Positions 59,430-64,000 of a DNA stretch of 64,000 nt are shown here, in pieces (the stretch's first letter is position 1; each line of letters starts with the position of its first letter). A program made the position numbers and the translations under genes. The notes beneath the pieces are model-generated. The model ran no database searches. It worked only from the letters and a program-made list of their open reading frames with translations, and was not told where the DNA came from. The stretch comes from Oscillospiraceae bacterium (GTDB lineage: Bacteria; Bacillota; Clostridia; Oscillospirales; Ruminococcaceae): assembly GCA_015067175.1 (NCBI GenBank), contig SVMX01000004.1, positions 124,001 to 188,000 of the forward strand. The letters are read 5' to 3'.

Positions 59430-59852
59430 TCAAGCAAACGAAAGCTTATATATCACTGCGTCATCATCGCCGTAATAGCCCTTGCGTACCGATATCTTTT
59501 CATAGCCGAGGCTTTCATACAGCGCCGCCGCTGCCGAATTTCTGCTTCTAACCTCCAGAAAGCAGCAGACTGCGCCGCGCTCGCGCATTTTTTCGTGAAG
59601 CGCTGTCAGAAGCTCATTTCCTATATGCTGTCTGCGGTATTCGGGAAGCACGCCTATCTGATACAGCTCCGCTTCGTCTGCAACTATCTTGCCAAGCGCA
59701 AAGCCCACGATACTGCCGCCGCGTTCTGCCGTAACAACGGCGCACAAGGGGTTGTTTACCTCCTCCAGCAGCATCTCTTTCGTCCAGCTTCCGTGAAAGC
59801 ACTGCTGCTCAACCTCGTTAAGCTGCTGCTCTTCTTTACCACTCAGCTTCAT
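59430..59852 (-). CDS. rimI: Ribosomal-protein-alanine N-acetyltransferase
   Basis: A 140-residue GNAT-fold enzyme. The acetyl-CoA motif is IGVLPEYRRQHIGNELL (about 68-84), and the RimI-specific ECFxxxW-type opening appears as EQQCFHGSWTKEML; the later FLEVRSRNSAAAALYESLGYEK is typical of RimI. It may acetylate the S18 N-terminus or another protein. RimI often neighbours tsaB/tsaD; here it follows a DUF3592-like gene instead. The start at 59852 lies inside the upstream gene (17-base overlap), preceded by AGGAAGA. Confidence 0.85.
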   Translation of the reverse strand: MKLSGKEEQQLNEVEQQCFHGSWTKEMLLEEVNNPLCAVVTAERGGSIVGFALGKIVADEAELYQIGVLPEYRRQHIGNELLTALHEKMRERGAVCCFLEVRSRNSAAAALYESLGYEKISVRKGYYGDDDAVIYKLSFA

Positions 59853-60579
59853 AGTCTTCTTCCTGCTCAGGCCGGTTTTCAAGCAGTGCTGCGAAATCAA
59901 TATAATATTCATCGGGGTTTTTGGGATCGAAGCAAATATCGACCTCTCTGCCCTTTAAATGACCAAGTTCTTTATATACTTTTTCGGAGCGGAATTTGTA
60001 TACCGCTTTGGTTTCGGGGTCTTCTACTTCGCACTCTGCCCAACTGGGAGAAACTCCGTTCACAGAAACACTTGTGTCAGTGTAAACATCAACGATAACG
60101 CCTTTAACATGAATACCGTTTTTCTGCAGCTTTTTCGCTCTTTTTTCCTTGCCGACAGCTTTGAGGAACATGACAAGACCAACTATCGTAACAGGAGTGC
60201 CTATCAGTATAAAAAACAGCTCGCTCGTCACTGCCTTGGGTCTTACTCTCTCGGGATTTCTGGAGTCATAATGAATATTGATCACACTGCCGACATCAGC
60301 GAAACCGTCAACGTCAACATCTCTCACTTTTGTGTGGATAAGCTGCCCGTCAACCGTAAATTCAATATGATAATAGCGACTGCGGTTTTTATCATGCGAA
60401 TTAAAAGTTTTACTTTCCGATTCTATATCGGTCACCGTTGCCACTGCTTCTACCGCATTATTCATAAAAGTGAGCGAATCAAAAATAAGCGCCGTTCCGA
60501 CGATCAATATTGCCACTCCTATGAAAAGTATAACAAGACCTGCTTTTTTCTTTCCGCTGTAAATTGATGCTTTGCTCAT
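59836..60579 (-). CDS. DUF3592-like membrane protein
   Basis: A 247-residue protein with two membrane helices (about residues 12-34 and 120-142), each followed by a soluble beta-rich domain. The first, with AVATVTDIESESK, HIEFTVDGQ and VGSVINIHYDSRNPERVR, and the second, with VKGVIVDVYTDTS and KGREVDICFDPKNPDEYY, are clearly two copies of one DUF3592-type domain. Function unknown. It sits between polA (12 bases) and rimI (overlapping) on the same strand. Confidence 0.78.
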   Translation of the reverse strand: MSKASIYSGKKKAGLVILFIGVAILIVGTALIFDSLTFMNNAVEAVATVTDIESESKTFNSHDKNRSRYYHIEFTVDGQLIHTKVRDVDVDGFADVGSVINIHYDSRNPERVRPKAVTSELFFILIGTPVTIVGLVMFLKAVGKEKRAKKLQKNGIHVKGVIVDVYTDTSVSVNGVSPSWAECEVEDPETKAVYKFRSEKVYKELGHLKGREVDICFDPKNPDEYYIDFAALLENRPEQEEDYEAEW

Positions 60580-60591
60580 TTTTTCCTCCTG

Positions 60592-63084
60592 TCAATGTGC
60601 TTCGTACCAGTTGCTTCCGTTTTTAGCCTGTGCAGTGAGCGGTACAGACAGCTTTACAGCGTTCTGCATCTCCTCGGTCAATATCCTCGCTGCCTTTTCC
60701 GCAAGCGCATCAGGCACTTCAACGATAAGCTCGTCATGCACCTGAAGTATAAGTCTTGCCTCGGGCAGCTCATTTTTAAGCCGTTTATACACCCGCACCA
60801 TAGCGATTTTGATTATATCCGCAGCTGTACCCTGAATGGGGGTATTCATAGCGATACGTTTTCCGAGAGCCTTTACTACCTTGTTCGAGGAAAGAATTTC
60901 GGGAATCGCTCTGCGGCGTCCGAACATCGTGACAGCATAGCCGTCCTTTTCCGCCTCGGCTGTAACTTTGCTCATATATTCACGCACTCCCGCAAAATTT
61001 GCAAGATAATCGTCAATATACTTTTTCGCCTCGGCAACCGATGTGCCGATGTCCTTTGCAAGTGAAAATGCTCCGATTCCGTAAACTATACCGAAATTTA
61101 CCGCCTTTGCGCTGCGGCGCATATTTTCATCGACCCACTCCGCGGGCACTCCGAAAACGCTTGCCGCTGTTTCAGCGTGGATATCACCGCCATCGCAGAA
61201 TGTTTTTATCATAATCGGGTCATCTGCAAGATGCGCAAGCACTCTGAGCTCTATCTGACTATAGTCCGCGTCGACCAGCACCTTGCCCTCTTCCGCTGTG
61301 AAGAAACGGCGAAAATTCCGACCAAGCTCTGTGCGCACGGGGATATTCTGTATATTCGGCTCAGCAGAGGATATACGTCCTGTACGGGTCTCTGTCTGCT
61401 TGAATGTGGTGTGCATACGTCCATCGGGAGAGACCGCACCCTCCAAGCCCTTGACATAGGTGTTGAAAAGCTTTGTAAGAGAGCGGTATTCCAGTATCAG
61501 CGGCACTATCGGGTGCTTGTCGGAAAGCCCCTCCAGCGTTTCCGCGTCAGTGGAATATCCCGTCTTTCGCTTTTTGCCCGAGGGCAGCGCAAGCTCCTCG
61601 AAAAGCACAGTGCTGAGCTGCTTCGGAGAGCCGATGTTGAACTCGTGACCCGCAAGAGAATACACCTGCTGCTCTATTTCAGCTATCTGCGGCTTTAGCT
61701 GCTCGCCGAAATCATGCAGAGCATTCATATCCATCGCAATACCGTAAAGCTCCATAGAGGACAGCACCTCGGCAAGAGGTATCTCTATCTCTGTCAAAAT
61801 ACCGAACATCTTTTCCTCATGGATACGGGTGAAAAGTGATTTATTCAGCAAAAACAGCGACTCTCCCAGACGCGCTTCGTCATAGGTTACTCCGTATTCT
61901 GCACAAAGGCGCTCTATCGAATAATCGTTAGAATTAACATTCAGCAGATACGCCGCAAGCGTTGTGTCAAAAATGGTGTTTTTTAGCTCTATATCATTTT
62001 GCAGACAATATCGGTACAGTGCCTTTGCGTCTACTGTGCGCTTGGGTGTTTCGCCTTCCAACAAAGCTGCTGTATGCCCCTCCACTCTTTTTCCGCCTTT
62101 GAAAATACGGATACTCTCACCAACAGTTACTATGTCATATGCGTCGGCGGTAAACTCAGGAATTTCTTCCGCAGGTATTGCCGCTTGTACCGCAGGCTTT
62201 TCCTGCTTTTCATCGGGCTTTACCGCAGACGGCTGAAGCGAAAGCTTTTTCAGTATCGAAAACATCTCCATCTCAGTGAGTATCTGCGAAGCCCTCTCGC
62301 TCACCTCGCCGAGCTTGTAATCCTCCATGTTCTCCGATACGAGCGCATGAAGCTCTATCTCCGCAAGCTTTCGGCTGAACTGTGCGCTTTCCTTGCCCTT
62401 TTCAAGCTTTGCACGGACTCCGTTAGTCACCTCGATAGTGTCAAGATTATCGTAAATATATTCAACTGAATGGTATTTTTGTATGAGCGATAAAGCGGTC
62501 TTTTCGCCTATTCCCGCAACACCCGGGATATTGTCGGAAGTGTCGCCCATAAACGCCTTTACTTCGAGCATCTCACGCGGAGTTACGCCATAAACCTCGT
62601 TTATTTTATCGGGAGTGTACATCACATCGCCCTTTGTCGAGGGGTAGCGCACCGTCACTCTGTCGTTTATAAGCTGGAAGCTGTCACGGTCGCCTGTCAT
62701 TATTACGCAGTCCATGTCCTGCTCTGCCGCAGCACGGGAGAGCGTTCCGATTATGTCATCGGCTTCATATCCGTCTTTTTCGATGATAGCAACGCCAAGT
62801 GCCTTTAACAGCTCGCGTATCACAGGCATCTGCTGTATAAGCTCATCGGGAGCCTTGCTGCGCGTGCCCTTATAGCCGTCGTACATATCATGTCTGAAAG
62901 TAGGCGCGCCTGTATCAAATGCCGCCGCAACGAGGTCGGGCTGCTCCTCTTTCATAACGCGGAGATACGTGTTCATAAAGCCTGTCAGCGCATTTGTGAA
63001 CTGCCCTTTTTTGTTGGTGAGCAGTCTTATCGCGTAAAAAGCGCGAAAAAGGATATTATTGCCGTCTATAAGAAGAAGCTTCAT
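60592..63084 (-). CDS. polA: DNA polymerase I
   Basis: PolA fills gaps and removes RNA primers. The 830 residues have an N-terminal 5'-3' nuclease domain (LLIDGNNILFRAFYA, then YEADDIIGTLSR and IMTGDRDSFQLI, GDTSDNIPGVAGIGEKTA) to about residue 290. A degenerate 3'-5' exonuclease-like region follows (about 310-450) in which the expected DxE metal motif is absent, so proofreading is unlikely. The polymerase domain has DADYSQIELRVLAHL (motif A), RSAKAVNFGIVYGIG (motif B) and QVHDELIVEVP (motif C). Start ATG at 63084; 15 bases after the pyroglutamyl-peptidase-like gene. Confidence 0.95.
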   Translation of the reverse strand: MKLLLIDGNNILFRAFYAIRLLTNKKGQFTNALTGFMNTYLRVMKEEQPDLVAAAFDTGAPTFRHDMYDGYKGTRSKAPDELIQQMPVIRELLKALGVAIIEKDGYEADDIIGTLSRAAAEQDMDCVIMTGDRDSFQLINDRVTVRYPSTKGDVMYTPDKINEVYGVTPREMLEVKAFMGDTSDNIPGVAGIGEKTALSLIQKYHSVEYIYDNLDTIEVTNGVRAKLEKGKESAQFSRKLAEIELHALVSENMEDYKLGEVSERASQILTEMEMFSILKKLSLQPSAVKPDEKQEKPAVQAAIPAEEIPEFTADAYDIVTVGESIRIFKGGKRVEGHTAALLEGETPKRTVDAKALYRYCLQNDIELKNTIFDTTLAAYLLNVNSNDYSIERLCAEYGVTYDEARLGESLFLLNKSLFTRIHEEKMFGILTEIEIPLAEVLSSMELYGIAMDMNALHDFGEQLKPQIAEIEQQVYSLAGHEFNIGSPKQLSTVLFEELALPSGKKRKTGYSTDAETLEGLSDKHPIVPLILEYRSLTKLFNTYVKGLEGAVSPDGRMHTTFKQTETRTGRISSAEPNIQNIPVRTELGRNFRRFFTAEEGKVLVDADYSQIELRVLAHLADDPIMIKTFCDGGDIHAETAASVFGVPAEWVDENMRRSAKAVNFGIVYGIGAFSLAKDIGTSVAEAKKYIDDYLANFAGVREYMSKVTAEAEKDGYAVTMFGRRRAIPEILSSNKVVKALGKRIAMNTPIQGTAADIIKIAMVRVYKRLKNELPEARLILQVHDELIVEVPDALAEKAARILTEEMQNAVKLSVPLTAQAKNGSNWYEAH

Positions 63085-63099
63085 GTATTACCTCCGTTT

Positions 63100-63588
63100 T
63101 CACATCATACAAGGGATTCCTGCTATGCCGCCTATATAGCCCTCGACCGCTGTTATCAGCTTGTTTATATCGGAAATATTGTTCATCGTCGGAACGTGCA
63201 GAAATATACAGCACACGCCGCGTTTAAGACATTCAAAATATATATGGTTGCAATAGGAAGTGCCGCAACCGCACGAGGAGATATAAGCCCCATAGCCGCT
63301 CTGCTTTATAAGCTCTGCTGAAGTCGTAACGTCCATAGGCGTGTGCAGTGTTTCACAACCGCATCTTGCCGTAGGCTCTACCGATATTTTATTGCGGATA
63401 CGCGGCTTTTGCCCAAGCATTATCACTACGCTTGTTTCTGCGCGGTCTATCTCATCGAAAAGCGCCTTAACGCTGCGCTCTTTGTCATTCGGAAGTATCA
63501 CTTTGCGGCAGCCGCACTCCGCACGCTCGGTAACGATACGCGCAGGATTGTTCTCTCCGTCAAAACCTGCAAGAATCACTCTGTTCAT
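63100..63588 (-). CDS. Compact pyroglutamyl-peptidase-like (C15) protein
   Basis: A 162-residue protein that reads as a shortened member of peptidase family C15. The catalytic set fits: E71 in KISVEPTA, C113 in GTSYCNHIYFECL and H131 in FLHVPTM, with LAGFDGENNPA matching the family's GFDPFG-type start and IMLGQKPR the later strand. Normal pyroglutamyl peptidases are about 215 residues. The protein has three CGC or CxC clusters (residues 25-27, 76-78, 106-108) not usual in the family, so the activity may be changed or metal-bound. It overlaps the hepS-like stop by 4 bases. Confidence 0.75.
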   Translation of the reverse strand: MNRVILAGFDGENNPARIVTERAECGCRKVILPNDKERSVKALFDEIDRAETSVVIMLGQKPRIRNKISVEPTARCGCETLHTPMDVTTSAELIKQSGYGAYISSCGCGTSYCNHIYFECLKRGVCCIFLHVPTMNNISDINKLITAVEGYIGGIAGIPCMM

Positions 63589-64000
63589 ATATTCCTCACT
63601 GTATCAAGAACTTTTGCGCTGAGCTTTTTCAGCAGCAGCATGGTACAAAGTCCCGTAAAAACGCCGCCAATTATCGCGGACGACAGCAATATCGGCGCAT
63701 AAGCAAATACAGAAAGACTGCCGTAAAAAAAAGCCGCCGTCAATAGCTGCCCCACAATATGAAGCACTGCTCCCGCAACACCGACAAAAGGCAAAAAAGC
63801 TTCACTCTTTTCTTTCGGCAAAAGCCGTTTTGCCGCTGCCATCGAGAAAAGAGCAAGCGTTCCTCCGACTGCGCCGAAAGCCATGCTCATAACAGAGCCT
63901 GTGATAAGCCCCGCAACGCCGCACCTAAGCACTGCAATACACAATGCGTCACGCACACGCCATTTGCCGCCAAGATACAAAATGAACATCGTCACCGTGT
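63585..64000 (-). CDS. Gx transporter/heptaprenyl diphosphate synthase component I-like protein, 5' end outside window
   Basis: The frame is open to the window edge, so the N-terminus is missing. The visible 138 codons encode a polytopic membrane protein (four hydrophobic segments with RDALCIAVLRCGVAGLITGSV, SMAFGAVGGTLALFSM and VAGAVLHIVGQLLTAAFF, each shortened here) matching the family called heptaprenyl diphosphate synthase component I or Gx transporter. It is an S-component-like membrane protein related to ECF transporters in fold. Function is uncertain. First visible gene of the unit that continues to rimI. Confidence 0.82.
   Translation of the reverse strand, partial: TVTMFILYLGGKWRVRDALCIAVLRCGVAGLITGSVMSMAFGAVGGTLALFSMAAAKRLLPKEKSEAFLPFVGVAGAVLHIVGQLLTAAFFYGSLSVFAYAPILLSSAIIGGVFTGLCTMLLLKKLSAKVLDTVRNI

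Overview
The window reads as chromosomal DNA of a spore-capable, low-to-mid GC Clostridia bacterium. Oscillospiraceae (a Ruminococcus-like gut anaerobe) is my best guess. The reasons are: the spoIIAA-spoIIAB-sigF operon and spoIIR; a T-box in front of proS; HprK; a clostridial IspH-ribosomal S1 fusion gene; LL-diaminopimelate aminotransferase (DapL) together with LysA; rubrerythrin; and many threonine/serine-rich lipoproteins. There is no rRNA, insertion sequence, integrase, phage gene or CRISPR array. Promoters are unusually easy to read: most are TTGACA-like and TATAAT-like boxes exactly 17 bases apart, and most transcription units end in a clear hairpin.

Layout. 1-4 kb: end of a short-chain dehydrogenase, an AI-2E-type permease, then (minus) a GH5-like lipoprotein, a Dabb protein and a hypoxanthine-DNA-glycosylase-like gene. 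4-9 kb: murA-walJ (minus), dapL (plus), spoIIA operon (minus). 9-17 kb (plus): a glycosyltransferase; an esterase unit with small membrane proteins, a HAD phosphatase and a lipoprotein; lysA; an AT-rich isochorismatase-like gene. 17-21 kb (minus): T-box-proS, then a VanY-like carboxypeptidase and a CapA-like protein, then tRNA-Tyr and tRNA-Thr. 21-30 kb: small membrane proteins, hemZ-like radical SAM gene, MBL hydrolase, GIY-YIG protein, rel and recJ. 30-32 kb: rubrerythrin, an XRE regulator and a surface protein separated by repeated operator-like sites. 32-37 kb (minus): hprK-glcK-murB-rapZ-whiA, with spoIIR divergent. 37-42 kb: MoxR ATPase, a membrane protein, MsmX-type sugar-transport ATPase, a DUF4830-like protein and a transglutaminase-fold protein. 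42-46 kb (minus): cmk-plsC-ispH/S1. 46-50 kb (minus): rpiR-type regulator, HI0933-type flavoprotein and two paralogous proteins of a family I do not recognise. 50 kb: tRNA-Gly-Arg-His-Gln and a 23-residue Cys-rich peptide gene. 51-55.5 kb: a secreted Cys-domain protein and a heterodimeric ABC exporter. 55.5-59.4 kb: flavin reductase, ung, lipoprotein, AGCS symporter and MIF-like protein. 59.4-64 kb: hepS-like gene (cut by the window edge), a pyroglutamyl-peptidase-like gene, polA, a DUF3592-like gene and rimI.

How the genes fit together. Cell-wall supply recurs: MurA, MurB, DapL, LysA, the VanY-like carboxypeptidase and possibly the GT4 enzyme. Carbon control is concentrated in HprK, glucokinase, RapZ and the MsmX ATPase. 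Stringent response and DNA repair sit together (recJ-rel), as do ung and polA units. The parts least explained by known biology are the tandem paralog pair at 45.9-47.7 kb, the peptide transcription unit at 50.7-50.9 kb, the operator-bearing XRE/surface-protein locus at 30.7-32 kb and a 37-residue ORF at 11.8 kb.
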